Assembly: GCA_040954595.2 (NCBI GenBank)
Contig: CM082590.2
Span: forward strand, 10,168,001 to 10,232,000
Direction: 5' to 3'
Source of the DNA: Balanoglossus misakiensis
Lineage: Eukaryota; Hemichordata
Length of the DNA stretch: 64,000 nucleotides
The position numbers and the translations under genes are program-made. Within the stretch, counting starts at the first letter, position 1, and each line of letters opens with the position of its first letter. Below the pieces are notes generated by a model, which saw only the letters and a list, made by a program, of their open reading frames with translations, did not search any database and was not told the DNA's origin. Positions 44,853 to 59,274 of the stretch are shown in pieces.

Positions 44853-45902
44853 ACCTATCGGTCGTGTCTACCTAACCCCCGGATCAAACTGAAGCTAGCC
44901 CTACGACAAACGCTTCAATTCTGTCTATTTCTGTTTCGGTTGTGTTATTTCATCAGAAGTGGTCGCGTGTTTAACCTTTGACCCGGAAACTAATCACTTT
45001 CATAGGGGGCGCTAGTCGGGTCACCTGAGGTCACGGACGGACCGGGCATGTGTACCATGGCTATAGGGCCAACCAGGCCTCGTAACCATGGAAATAGACC
45101 ACTTCACAAAGAGTGCAGATGACAAAAACACACAGTAACTCATGGTAAAGGAAGTTTCTACCGGAAAACCCTTTGTTAAAAGATATTAGGGCTGTTGTCG
45201 ATGATTATATATGTGGAGTGACCACGCCCACTTTTACCCTGTGCTAAGCCTTTCTCCCAAAACAAGGGCTTTCCCTTTGAAGTCTTGGATATAAAGAGGA
45301 AGTGTATCGACCATATGAGATTGTCATAATTCACCTAGGTAGTTAAGGTAGATAGAATTATTATAGTTGAATCTTAGTCACTTCATAATCGTATATAACT
45401 TGCATGTCCATACACAGTGCAGAGGGACTGTGGGCCATACAAAAACACGAACAGATGTCTGGATCTTTCACCCCTTGAGGTATTAGTACATTATTTAGAC
45501 TCAGTGTACGACGCTGATAGGCATAGCACAGAATAGCTAACATCACATTGAACACCACCCTATTTCTAGCTCTCTTTCCATGCATTTTACATTGATAAGG
45601 TAATTGATATCAACACAACTGGGTTAAGCCCCAGAATATGTATATCAAATAACTTGATGGTAGTGTACTTGTTATTAATAATCATATTCCAGGAAAGGTC
45701 CTGTCGAATAGCCATGATCTGTTGTTTCTGGTAAACCAATCAAATATCTCTGAGTCGAATCACTGATTTTATTTATGGGCAAAGAGTTGAGATATATTAA
45801 CATGTATGTATCCCGTTTCAGTACAAATGACATTGATGACAGTGTCTATATTTCACTCCAAGTACAAAAAATTTGAACTCTTCATTTCAAATCACCTTCA
45901 CT
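44853..45902. promoter_or_regulatory. Divergent Mars1 / lectin-gene promoter interval
   Basis: About 1.05 kb separates the Mars1 ATG (-) from the lectin ATG (+). The Mars1-proximal third is GC-richer (GGGGGCGCTAG, CACCTGAGGTCACGGACGG). The lectin-proximal part is AT-rich. No TATA box is convincing for Mars1. Promoter function is inferred from gene orientation only. Confidence 0.45.
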
Positions 45903-47085
45903 ATGGCTGGCTCTGCCAAGTACGATGAGGCAAGGACCCGATCTGTGTTTGTTCATGACCAATACAAGTTCATGCTTCTTTCTTTGGCTGGTTCTTTTTT
46001 CGTGTCTGTATGTGTAGGTGCTGGATTGTACTTTCTGGAGATTAATTCCGGTAAGTACAGAATCTTAATCTTTTGAACACCACAGTTTTCACTTTCAAAA
46101 CATGATTGAACAATTTTACCATTTTCACCTTTCCTTTCGACCAAGGTTTTTCATTGTGTGCAAGTCTTGATCAAATATTTGTGTTTATTCTTTTTATTTT
46201 ATTTTTGTGTTCACCTTGATATGTTATCAACAGGTAACGAGCAACGAACGATCGCAACTGGAATCAAGCCTGTCTACAAGTTTCCAAGCCAAGGATGGTC
46301 GCCAAGCATCATGTCCACGCAGCTTCCAGAAGAGCTAAAAACAACATCTGGAGCAGGTATTTTCTCTAATATTCTTTTGCTCTTCGGTTTGTTGTTTTTT
46401 TACTGTTATTTATTGCCGGTTTTTAAAACAAAGTTACTATGGACAGTTAATAGTAATAAACGTTGATTCCATCCACACACAACCAATGCATTTGCAATAC
46501 CGACTCTCTTTGATTGACAGTGCTTGAAACATTGAGGTTTTTTAACATTGAGACTAAAAACAACTTTCATCTAAGTACAGGTGACATCATTTATTCACGC
46601 TGTAAGCACACATTGTGTCGAATGTTCCTATCTTGCCCAGGGCCATTGCTGTATTCCTGGCAGCATTAGTTCTCTTGCACCATCTGTTCAGATGTGGTCG
46701 CCAGATGCCTGTGTCAATTGACTTCTTCAAGTTTCACTTCTAGTGTCTCCAAAATATTTTGATCCAGCTCGGTCTATTTTTCTAACAATTGTTTTCTTCT
46801 ACTCAGAAACCAGTCATGACATAACTGAAGTCACTACCCATGACACAACTCAAGCCACTACCCACGACACAACTCAAGCCACTACCCATGACACAACTCA
46901 AGCAAGCACTGCACGAACAACAATGATGTCAACAACAACACCACCAACAACAACAACGAAACCTGGCTGTAGTATATTTAACAATGGTGAGCACAATAAC
47001 AGAATATATGATTATAATAAATTCCTTAACAAATTTAATGTTCGATCAGTTCTTGACATGATTGAGCACCTCTCTCTCTCTCTCT

Positions 47086-47139
<54 letters not shown>

Positions 47140-50100
47140 CTCTCTCTTTCTCTTTCTCTCTCGCTCTATTTGTCTCTTTCTGTCTCTCCTCTCTTTCTCT
47201 TTCTCTCTCTGTCTGTCTGTCTGTCTGTCTCTCCCTCCATCTCTCTCCCCTGTCTCGCACTCCCTCTCACTCTACAATTTCTCTTTCTCATCCAATAGAC
47301 ACACACTTGATAAATGTCGCGTTGGATAAGTATGCCTGGCAATCCAGCACCCACGACCAACACTATGCCCGCCGAGCTGTGGATGGAATACACAACACAG
47401 ATCTATTGAAGGGTTTATCATGTTCCCATACAATCACCGATCCTGTTGGAGTGAGTTGGTGGCGAGTGGACTTGGACAAGGAATACTGCATTGAACAAGT
47501 TATAATAACCAATAGACAGGACTGCTGTTGTGAGTAGAATTTTCACACATGACAAAATGAAACGATGTGATTTTGCAGTCAGTACTCGATCGCCCATCCA
47601 GTTCATACTTACGGTCAAATATACGGTGTTTACATGGCCAGTTTCAAAGACATACATTCACAAAACAATACAGCAGTGTATATTATACAATCGCATGCTG
47701 ATTTTAGTCACACTGTTCTAAGATTTTAAACGTGCATGTTTATCGTCAGCTGACCTCATCGCTGGAGCTGAAATCAAAGTTGGAAATGACTCCAAGATGA
47801 TAGAAGCTGAAGTCTGCGGAAGTGTGGACGGTGTAACAGAAGGAAGTGATGTCATAGCAGTGGACTGCAATGGCGGTGTGTACGGACGTTTTGTACAAAT
47901 TGAGAAGAGGTTACAAGAAAACAACCTTACACTTTGCGAGGTTCAGGTCATGGCAAGGGGTAAGATGAAAACACATCACTCATTTCGGTAGAAGCATCAC
48001 TCACTGTTTCTATAGTAGACCATTTTCTGCACCCCACGCGAAATTAGTCAAGTCTCGCGAGATCTCACAATGAGGGGAAAATCATCTATTTGCGGCGATG
48101 GATAGTACACAGTGAAAGTATAGAACAAGTGCCAGAAAGAGCAGTTTATATTGTGTGTTTTCATGATCTGAGATATTGATAAATAAATGTACTAAGGGAA
48201 GATTTTCTTCAGACGGTTACACTGTTCACTCACTTTGATAAACTTGTTTTCTTTGTAGTTGAATCCATCTGTGGTGAATATTCTTGTATTGGAGGTTCTT
48301 GTGTAGAAGACATCGATGAACACCTTGGTTACAGATGTTTATGCGATGGAGGTACGTCTTACAAAGGAGTTTGCCATTATCACTAGCCAAAACTTCACTT
48401 CCACACAACAGAGCTACATACACACAAACTTCTGGCATATTGCAATATTAAACTGCGGAATTATGAATATGACATTTCTGCACTGTACGATACAACTCAT
48501 GACCTTCCAAGAATGCCAGTTTCAATTTCTGTCCACTTATTTATAAATTCTTTGTGTCTTTTAACGTGACGACCATGGGCGCCACTGAACAGTTCTCTGG
48601 ATATTGGCGCCATATAAATGTTTTTGATTGATTGATTGACCATGATTAAAGCTTTAAGTTTGATTTTTTTCTACTAGAGCAAGTAAATGTTGCAATAGGT
48701 CGCTTGGCAACGCAGATTGCCACGCACTTGCACTATCTGCCAATGAAGTCTGTGGATGGAGACTGGAACGGATACATGTTCCAGGGAAGTTGTTCACACA
48801 CTGTACCACACGTACCTAAAGCGTGGTGGAGAGTGGATTTATTTGCAATGCGTTGTGTAACAAGCATCGTCATCTACAACAGACAAGATTGTTGCAGTAA
48901 GTACCGACAGATACAGTGCAGTCCAACACATAACATGAGTGAATATGTAAAGATTAAACCTGTGTGGAATTTAAACATGTAAATTTAAAATATACTGACA
49001 TAGGCCAATGCTGACTATTGTATATTTGTGGAAGGGTATCAGTATAGGGTTTAGAAAATGTTTCTTGGATTGAGAATGGATTAAAAGCATATACTTGTCA
49101 TTGACATGCATTTAAGAGCTGCATTTCGATGTGTTTCTCCTCAAATGTAATAATAATATGACACTATTAAACAAATTAATTTACAGGTAATCGAATGGCT
49201 ACTGGGCAGGTGTGGGTTGGAAGGAGTTTGGGATTGGACGATTCTCAGCAGTGTGGTCAAACAGTTTCACTCCCGATATCGTATCAAGCCGTCTTTATCT
49301 TTCCTTGCCAGGAAGGAACAGTTGGTAGATATGTTACCCTCACACTTGGTGAAGATTCGACTGATGATACAATAAATATCTGTGAAGTCGAGGTCTTTGC
49401 TTCAGGTAGGTGTTTTCTATATGGATGACAGACAACGTACATGTAGTGCTGTGTGTATGTATGTATGTATGTATGTATGTATGTATACATATTAAATATT
49501 GCTTTGTACTTTGTATTCCCAGTTGCCGCCGCTGATATGCTGCACAGATTTGTTTTTTTCAATATGGATGAAGCATTCACCTGGAATGAAGCAAAGACAA
49601 GCTGTAATGACTTTGATGGAGGTCACCTGGCAACATTAAGAGACGTAGAAGAACATGACTATATGTATGGTTTATTACGTGGACTTACAATGGACCAGTT
49701 TTCAGGTATGGTGTCACCAAGCCATTTTATGCAATAGAGAGAGAGAGGAGAGAGAGACAGAGAGTGAGAGAGAGAGTGAGAGAGAGAGAGAGTGAGAGAG
49801 AGAGAGAGAGTGAGAGAGAGAGAGAGGGAGAGAGAGAGAGAGACAGAGAGTGAGAGAGAGAGTGAGAGAGAGAGAGTGAGAGAGAGAGAGAGAGTGAGAG
49901 AGAGAGAGAGGGAGAGAGAGAGAGAGAGTGAGAGAGAGAGTGAGACAGAGAGAGAGAGAGAGTGAGTGAGAGAGAGAGAGAGTGAGAGAGAGAGAGAGGG
50001 AGAGAGAGAGAGAGAGAGAGTGTGAGAGAGAGAGAGAGAGAGTGAGAGAGAGAGAGGGGGAGGGAGAGAGAGAGAGGGAGAGGATGGGGCGAGAGAGGGA

Positions 50101-50788
50101 AGAAAGAGAGGATTATAAGAGAGATGCAAGAATGCATGTATTTTGTAACAATTTTGTGCAACCATACTTTTGCTTTTTTGTTTGTTCGTTACTTACCGTC
50201 GCTATGGCAGGGAATTTCAAAGTAGTAATTGCACAAAACGACATAAAAATAATTGACTTATTTATACATTCTACATCTCATCTTCATCTGGACAGATCTG
50301 TGGTGGATTGGACCACATAAAAGTACAATCAATGATGTATGGATCAACGATGATGGATCATCTCTGGATTATAGTAACTGGCATTCATCTTCTTCTGATG
50401 TTGATGAGGAAAACTGTGCCAGAATATCGTGAGTAGAAATCCCAACTTCGATGTAGTCTAGAATCCAGATTGGTGTGCTTGGTTTTTTGTCAAGACTTTA
50501 GTGTTCTTTTACAGTTATTTACAACATCGACAAACAACAGCAAGGAATGACATTGTTTTTAAAAATAATTTTATTACCCTCATCATCATCATCATCAACG
50601 AGATTCTTCAGTTCCCTGTGATTAGATGGTAAACTTCAACACTGAACAGATGATGCAAATTTACCTGATATCTTCAAATTTTACAGACAAATTTACCTGG
50701 TTCTTTCTTCAGCGTATCCGCTGGCGGAAAGTGGGTTTCCGGGTCGTGTCTTGATCACGCTTTTCCGATTTGTGAAGTGGGAAACTAA
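45903..50788 (+). CDS. Type II membrane lectin: F-lectin, EGF, F-lectin, C-type lectin
   Basis: Eleven exons: 45903-46050, 46234-46356, 46807-46986, 47299-47529, 47750-47959, 48259-48351, 48678-48896, 49187-49405, 49523-49705, 50296-50428, 50713-50788. The product is 604 residues. A short charged N-tail precedes a signal anchor at ~24-45 (LLSLAGSFFVSVCVGAGLYF). A Thr-rich mucin-like stalk with THDTTQAT repeats is at ~92-145. F-type (fucolectin) domain 1 is at ~154-297, an EGF-like module at ~298-329, F-type domain 2 at ~330-474 and a C-type lectin-like domain at ~480-604. Both F-lectin domains carry WWRVDL and NRQDCC. Domain 2 keeps the fucose triad R397, D399, R404; domain 1 has Leu at the last position (230). 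The CTLD keeps its cysteines (ENCARI, FPICE) but lacks EPN/QPD and WND. All introns are phase 1 except the last. Likely a glycan-binding cell-surface receptor, perhaps in immunity; ligand unknown. Confidence 0.88.
47069..47245 (+). repeat. (CT)n / (TCTG)n pyrimidine tract
   Basis: Long CT runs with TCTG units occupy intron 3 of the lectin gene up to about 50 bp before the exon 4 acceptor at 47298. The intervening sequence stays pyrimidine-rich, so the tract may serve splicing. Leu/Ser-rich frames here are artefacts. Confidence 0.9.
48576..48643. mobile_element. Candidate SINE/LINE 3' tail
   Basis: ATTGGCGCCATATAAATG followed by a (TTGA)n run in lectin intron 6. It matches the element at 40045 and continues slightly further upstream (CATGGGCGCCACTGAACAG). 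Confidence 0.5.
49736..50093. repeat. ~360-bp (GA)n with GTGAGA interruptions
   Basis: A long purine tract of GA and GTGAGAGA units fills most of lectin intron 9. Many embedded GTGAGA hexamers resemble splice donors. The real donor is at 49706, and the tract could produce cryptic splicing. Arg/Glu and Ser/Leu frames here are spurious. Confidence 0.93.
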
Positions 50789-51842
50789 GTGGACTGACTG
50801 AGTCACGTCTGACATCAATGAAATCAATCGGCCTACATGACTGGTTTACTGTGTGCCAGACAGCTGTTACCATAATGAGGACATGTTACATCACACGTCG
50901 TTCATTCAATGGTATAATCTGCTGCGAGTGACCATGTTGCATCGACGGTCTTTAACTTGAATGAGTCACTTTCTCAGAATGATTTTTGACTTTTGATTTT
51001 CATATAAATGTTATGTTGTTGTGCTTATGTAAGTACATGCAAGGTCTTTATTCGTGTACCACAGAAACAGTTGATCCCGGGACACTCAGGGTTTTCTGAA
51101 ATGACTTGTTTTCCCTGACACTTGAAGCCCAAGACTTGAATAAAGAAGTCACTACCTAATTGATGAGCACAAATTTAGTTCATGGCAAACATTTAATAGA
51201 CATCCTGAGAAATGTGCTCCTTGCTGGATCAGAAAGGCGAAATTTTGCCTTGGAAATCCTCAAGGCCCGAGATGTTATTTTTGGTCTGCTTTTGGGGGCC
51301 ACTTCTTAGAGGTCAAAGGTCAGTTTGAAGAATGGATTCATATGCTCAACTCCAACCTAAAATTCCCAAGTTTTTCTTTGTTGTTTTGAGATCGTATTTG
51401 CAACATCTATAGTTGGGCTTTGTAATTTTCTTATAAATTTCCTTTTAATGACATTTTGGCAATTCATTTTACCAGAATTAAATATTGTACTACGAATTTC
51501 AGGCTTTCTTGATGAGCATATCAACAGAGTGAATGAATACACAGGAGACAAGTAATTTCTGAAATTAGTTTTTTTTTTATGTATTTTTCTTAAATTCTTA
51601 CACAGCAGAACACAAACTAACACTTTCTGTGAGTAATATAATTTTACATTGTACAACCCTTTTCATGTAGAAATTTATTTCTCATTGGACACCAGGTGAA
51701 ATTGGTCACATGCAAAAAACCTATCAAAATCTCTCTGAGGATGTACACCTCGCAGGGAGGGTGGTCATTCTTAGACAAACAACAAACACTCTTTCTTAGC
51801 ATATCTTTTCTTCAATAACTTCGGGGTGGGAATGGGTAAATT
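50789..51842. other. Convergent 3' intergenic region
   Basis: This lies between the lectin stop (+) and the Atp5mc stop (-). There is no coding exon. On the minus strand an AATAAA at 51674-51679 is a candidate poly(A) signal for Atp5mc. Confidence 0.55.
51674..51679 (-). terminator. Candidate Atp5mc polyadenylation signal
   Basis: AATAAA on the minus strand about 165 bases after the Atp5mc stop codon. Confidence 0.45.
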
Positions 51843-53345
<1,503 letters not shown>

Positions 53346-54283
53346 TGGAGAGCACACTACCCTTGAGCACATATACATTGTGTTTAATTTGTGACTGCAA
53401 GCGAGGAAGAAAATAATGCCACGCACGGTGCCCCTGTAGCAGAAATAGACAAAATGGCGGATGCCGGTACATGAAATCGATCAACTATTTGAAAAATAGC
53501 CTAAAACGTTATAAGTGATACAAAGACAATATTCAGGTAATAGTTAAGCTAAAAGTGAAATAGAAAAGTGCAAAGCAAACTTCCGATGGCGTTGTTATTT
53601 TGTGATTTGTGCAGATTTCATGTTGTGTAGTCTTACCTATGTCGGTTTCTGAGTGCACGTACAGCAACGGAGGTCGATAACCACGCATGCGTTGTGACTC
53701 GTGTAGATTTCGCCTTAGAGGGGTGAGTAAGGAGAAATGTGACATACCCCTAAGTGATGAGGACCAGTGTGTATGTACTGGGTGGGCAACTAGTGTGTGA
53801 TCGATGTTAAATGTTTCACTTTGCAAGGCAAAGAAAAGTGATTGCGATGATACAGATACCTTCGTTAGATTAGGTATTTAGGTAAGTGTTAACTCCCAAA
53901 GTCCTTCGATCTCGAATGAACCTTTACGTTACGTTCATTGTTACATCTTTGTGTGTATGACCGCATCTTTGTGTATCCGATAAGCATCTGCGTCGCATCC
54001 ATTGTTGTGAATCTGGGACTCACACGCGTGTGTGTGTACTATGACAGCGACGAGGCTGTCTTTGCTAGACATGACTGATCGCTTCCAAGCGATCAAGAGT
54101 AATTCCCAGACTTGAGTGCACGTCCTAACTTTCTCCTTCGTCATCTCTTCCCAGAACCGTGCAAGAACCGACCCCGGCGTTTCTGTCAAACGGCGGGAAC
54201 AACACCACAGGTACAAACCCGGAAGTGATCGCGATCGTAACATAACATGGTCTCCTTTGAATGAATCGCAGAGTTACCACGGC
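53346..54283. promoter_or_regulatory. Divergent Atp5mc / Jazf1 promoter interval
   Basis: A 0.94-kb gap separates the two start codons. A minus-strand splice-donor-like CATAG|GTAAGAC near 53637 may end a 5' non-coding exon of Atp5mc. The Jazf1 frame stays open upstream of its ATG to 54116 but without family similarity. Bidirectional promoter activity is inferred from orientation. Confidence 0.45.
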
Positions 54284-56100
54284 ATGGCAGCGTTTTACAG
54301 CAACACGTGTAGGTTTGGTGGTTGCGGTTTGACTTTTGCAACGCTGGGTGAACTCATCGAGCATATAGAAGACACACACATAGGTAATTCTCTTTGATCT
54401 GTCTCTGTTTATATTTGTGTCTGGCAGCCATGTCGATTTCGCGTGGGGCTCAGACAAGGCTGTGCGCGCAAGCGTGTGAAATCAACACGACGCGAATTGC
54501 ATGTAGAAATATACACAACGCGTTGCGTACATCCTGTCTGTTGCCATGGCGTTACGTTGCCATGGTCTTCGTACGACAAATTTAAACCACGAGTTACCAT
54601 TCTTTGTGATCTCAATTAGACACCCGCACTATTTTGTGGTATTACTTAACAGCTGTCACTGACGTAACAGTAATATGTTGACAGGTCCACATGGACTTGT
54701 CTCGATTGCAACAAAATTTGTAGATAGTTTGCATCGATCATGCATGTATCATGTGTGTATGTTCATGACCAATTGTTCATTTATTGTCATTGTAACAGAT
54801 TATGACCCACGGTACTTGGAGAAACTAGAAATCCAACAGCCAGCATATCTGTCATTGAGTTACATCATGAGGTAAGTTGCTCCTCATCACTCTGTCGGTT
54901 ACCCCCTTATTACAGTGCAGACGTCCATCTTTACCATAGAAAACAACAGGAATCGGGGTTAAGGTATTATGATGCAAGGGTAATTAATTCCACGTGTGTG
55001 TGCAAATTCATTCACTGCAATTGGCATTTTTTTGGTTATATGCCCAATCACCAATTGTCACAACATCTCACAGCCTTCCCCTCCCATCCATTACTAAACC
55101 ATCATTCTTGGTTGCCATGGCAGATTTGTCACTGATGCAGCTCGTGAAGTGATGAGGAAGAAGAAGAACCACTCTCTGAGCAGTTCTCAAAGGAGTACAA
55201 CACCAACAGGTGAGAAAACTTGAATAAATTTTCATCTTTCTCTTCTCCTTCCCATGATGGGCGGGGTTGATCGACGCCTACTGTTGTCATGGCTACAATA
55301 CACTTATTGCAAATCTGGTGAACATATGTACACTGAATTCTGGTGAAAGTGGCTTGCTTCATTCCCACAATCCTGTTTAAACAAAACATTTAATCTTTTC
55401 ATTGGCGAAATCATTAACAGGAAGTGAATTTGATGATGATGAACCATACAGCGAATCAGAGGACAGCGATGATTCGTGGACCACCCAGGAAGAATTCAGC
55501 TCCGAGTTGATACTAAGTATGATGAACACAACAGGAAGTGACGAAAAACCCTTTGCCTGCCCAGTACCAGGATGTAAAAAACGCTACAAGAACGTCAATG
55601 GGATTAAATACCATGCGAAAAATGGACACCGTAAAGATACTAAGGTAAAATACGATCAAGTATACTTTTCGTGCTGGCCCAGTGCTAAGTAATTGCCCCT
55701 TGTTGTTTTTGAACCTTGATGTTGTAGTATGTGCTATTGTTCATGTTTTATGCTGACAATCTTATTGCCAAATCAATAATTGCTGTAATAAAATCAAGAT
55801 TGTTGCTAAACATGCTCTGTAACTTTGTCGCAGGTACGCAAAGGTTACAAATGTCGCTGTGGTAAAAGCTACAAATCCTCGCAGGGATTGCGCCAACACC
55901 ACGCCACACAGCATCCGCCACTCACGACCCCAACCGCGGTCCCCATGACAACAGTGAACACCTTGCTTGTCACCAACACGTCGTCATTAGCAACCACAAT
56001 GCTGCCCTTAACCGTGACCTCTGCCAACCCAACTCAAGCACAACCAGCCAGCAACGTGCAGGCCGCGATGCCTAGCACACCAACTGTGACCGTGCAGTGA
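54284..56100 (+). CDS. JAZF1: JAZF1 zinc-finger protein
   Basis: Exons 54284-54383, 54799-54871, 55124-55209, 55421-55644, 55834-56100 give 249 residues (human 243). It is a nuclear C2H2 protein; the human homologue is a NuA4/TIP60 acetyltransferase subunit. Finger 1 has C9, C14, H27, H32 in NTCRFGGCGLTF. The conserved strip LEKLEIQQPAYLSLSYIMRF follows. An acidic Ser-rich block (SESEDSDDSWTTQEEFSSE) is at ~97-115. Finger 2 has C133, C138, H151, H156 in FACPVPGCKKRYKNVNGIKY. Finger 3 has C168, C170, H183, H188. The C-terminal ~60 residues are Thr/Pro/Ala-rich and lineage-specific. The start is the first ATG next to the conserved finger. Same strand as Atxn7l3 downstream. Confidence 0.96.
54899..54983. 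mobile_element. Degraded MITE-like element, copy 4
   Basis: TTACCCCCTTATTACAG to GATGCAAGGGTAA with core TTTACCATAGAAAACAACAG. It is recognisably the same family as the 93-bp elements but with more substitutions. It lies in Jazf1 intron 2. Confidence 0.6.
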
Positions 56101-59100
56101 AAGATTTTATGAAGATATTTTAATTTATGATCATAGCTGTTATATATTTTAATATTTTTATGTGTTTTAAGTCTTGTAATCTTATGAAATCCAACATTGA
56201 TTTACTATGTATGTGTCACATGTTTACACATAGATGTTGAAAATTTCTTGATCATGGTGAAGTCACTGAAATTATTCTCTGTTGCATGTGTTTTGGCTCT
56301 CGCATATAAAGCGAAAATTTAATGCTCGCGAAAATAAAGTGTTTTACAGTATACCACAATTTTATTCTCGAGTACATAATATTATGTAGCAGCACAAAAC
56401 TGTCAAAAATGCTGGAAATGTTTTATTTTTTATCGTTATTTACTGCCATGTTTAAGTCATGTGCAAAGTTTTGCTGAAAACAAAGTCCTTTTTATGTGTT
56501 TTGCATGCAGTTCAAATGTAGAGTTTAGTAGTGTAACGATGTATCTGGACCAAATCTGTGAGAACTGTTCGTATAGCTACTGGTAATTTATCATTCTGTC
56601 GAACGACATTATGGGACAAGTCTATGTGGATAGAGGGAAATATTAACTTTGAATTCCTGAAAGCAGCAATCTGGATAGATGACCAGAATAAGCTGGTTAT
56701 TTTTGCTGATCGTAATATAATGTTATGGAAAGATTTGTGGGCAAGGAAAATTGGTGAATGGCCTATGGTATTATTGGAGCACTTTCTGACCTGTTGGACA
56801 CATGCTTTGATGGACCTGTTGGACAAGATTTGAGTTCTAGTTGAGGACACAATCATTCGCTCCAAATCGCCATTGTGGGTGACTGAATATTAATGTAGAC
56901 TCAATCAAACTTTGCTGGAACCGTGCTAATGGCTTGTTGGACCACTCAAGACCTTGTTGGACCAGTCCTTAGTGATTGTTTTCTTTGAACTCTGGATAAT
57001 TTTGCAAAGTGTGTGAAACACTTTTTATGTGAATGCTATTCTTTGCATGAAATGTGGTTAAGAAACCATTTTTTTTAATTCCTTGGTTTAGCTAGACTGA
57101 TTAGCAGGTCTTGTGTTGTAGATATTTTCTGTAGTCAAGTCTACCACTGCCATATTTTGTAAAAAAAATTGAAATCATGATTTAACTCTTTACTTATTTT
57201 TTTAGAATATAATTTTAAAAGCACAATTTAAAAGTAGACGTTGTCATTGAAGTTCAGAAAGTAGTGTGGAATGAATTTATAATGAGAGTGATTTTGTCTT
57301 TGTGGTTTGAAAAAGTACTAATCATGATTCATTAAATGGCAAAATTTCTGTTGTTGCTGGCAAATTATGATCTTGGTTTTAGAAGAAAAAAAACTGCTCA
57401 ACTTCTTTTGAATATGGTCCCAAAGAAAGGGGATGACAAAAAGAAGAATATTTCAAATTCTTGGAACACTGAATTTGTCTATTGAAAACATTGTATGGGT
57501 CAAACCATTCTGTGAGTGGGAAAGTTTTTTCCGAGAGTACATGTACAAAATGAATTTAATTTGCAAATTGTTCCAAGATCGCAATCTCAAATATAAATTC
57601 TTGCAGAATTTCATGTAAATATGATAAGCTATGATGTGTTTTTTGGCTATATGAACTGAAAAGTTTACATCTTCCAAAATGTAAAATTTCTGAGTCTACT
57701 GAGTTGGTGGTGTGTGAAGTGGATTAGTTTTGGCTACAAACAGTTTTGAATTGGAATTGTGTCGTAACTTGCTGATTTGCAACTTGAATTATTGGCAATA
57801 TGTGTATCATGACTTGTTATTACAGAGGCTATCATTCTTCATCATTTTTATTGCTGGAAAAATCTCAGTCTGATGGCCATTCTATTTTCCCTTTTTAATA
57901 AATGGATACTCTTGCCATGCTAGAAGTAATTGTAGATTTACTTTGTACTTGTGTGTATAGGCCATAGATAATTGAATACTTGGACAACATGAAAGTATGT
58001 TGTAGTATTCATGTCCCAGACCATGTTTCATGGTGTAATTTATATATCATTATGTACAATCTACTTCCTACAGTGGTTCAACGTAACTAGCAATGTTTCA
58101 CATAGTGTTGTTACTCTTCCTACTCTATGTTTTTTAATATAATTCTTGTAATATGTACCAGTATGTTCTTGAAGTCTTAACTATGGACGTTTACGTCCAG
58201 CTCTGAATAGTGTTTCTACGTTGTGTGTACTCAGATACAGTTGTCATTGTAATGAAGATATCTGTGAAATGTTTATATATACATGTATGACTTGTAGTTG
58301 CAATCTGAATACAATATATATTGTTACCTGTCTGTCAAATAGATGGATTTCTGTGTGTAATTTATGTACACTTTTTGTCACCCCATTGCCCTTGGTTGAG
58401 TAATGGTATTAGTAACCCCAGAAATATACAAAGTGAAACAAAAGTCATCTTTGGAATTATCCTTCAACAAATATGTTCTTTCCGTGAACTTTCTTTTCTT
58501 GAAAAAAGTGACAGTGAATGGCAAGACGGCGTGACTTGACATTTTGAGATTTTGCAAACTAACTTTATTATGTTCCGACTTCCTTGCTTCGGTCATTTCT
58601 GAGTCTGAATTCAGTAAATTACGATTTTTTTTCCACGTAAAATCCTTTCCCAGCATTCAATGCTGATCACAAGTGCGCCACCACGCGCCAGACGTGAGAA
58701 CCCTGCTGGAGTAACGAAATAACCAACAAGTGGTTTGACCTCGTGCGAAAGGTTAAACATGGCATCAGAATCAGATTGCTGCTTGAATTGAATCAACGTA
58801 CGTCTGTGGCCACAAAAATGCACGCCAGTGAACTTAAACTCTGTTGCCAACAAATATAACGTCACATTATTTAGCAAATACAATAAACTCGTGTTCATTA
58901 GTGCATCTGAAATGATATACATCATTTTTTGTGTCTTTTTGTATAACACTTGAACAGTTAAAGCTCATTGTGCTTTGGGCATTGTGCGTGTTCAAATTTG
59001 TCGCGTTTACTCATTATTTATTGGTAACATACCTCTTCACATAAACTCACATACATATACAATCGGTATATCATACAAATAAGCGAATAAAATGCACGCA

Positions 59101-59274
59101 AGTTGCTGAAAATCTCGAGCCAGGAATTGATCAAACCCGGTACCACGTGATTTATTTGAACACGAATCTGAATACGTGGGCGGCAAGATCGGAAGAACAA
59201 CAACAACAGCACAAAAGGGTAACTTCATGAATCGAACCTAGTCTTTAACGTTATTTCGTAGAAATGCAACGCAT
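56101..59274. other. Jazf1 3' flank and Atxn7l3 upstream region
   Basis: A 3.2-kb AT-rich stretch without a recognisable coding exon. An AATAAA lies at 56333-56338 and another in TTTAATAAATGG near 57896. The Jazf1 3' UTR could therefore be short or about 1.8 kb long. An open frame of 112 codons on the minus strand (58611-58949) has no family I can name. Confidence 0.55.

Noticed and set aside
47062-47298. Ser/Leu-rich open frame reading into lectin exon 4
   Set aside because: It comes from the CT tract before the acceptor. Exon phase and F-lectin homology place the exon start at 47299.
49659-50165. Ser/Leu-rich and Arg/Glu-rich open frames
   Set aside because: They are translations of a GA microsatellite inside an intron of the lectin gene.
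58611-58949. 112-codon minus-strand frame with a fairly balanced composition
   Set aside because: No domain or splice continuity that I can recognise. It could be a decayed mobile-element fragment; a protein database search would decide. It is not supported enough to list as a gene.
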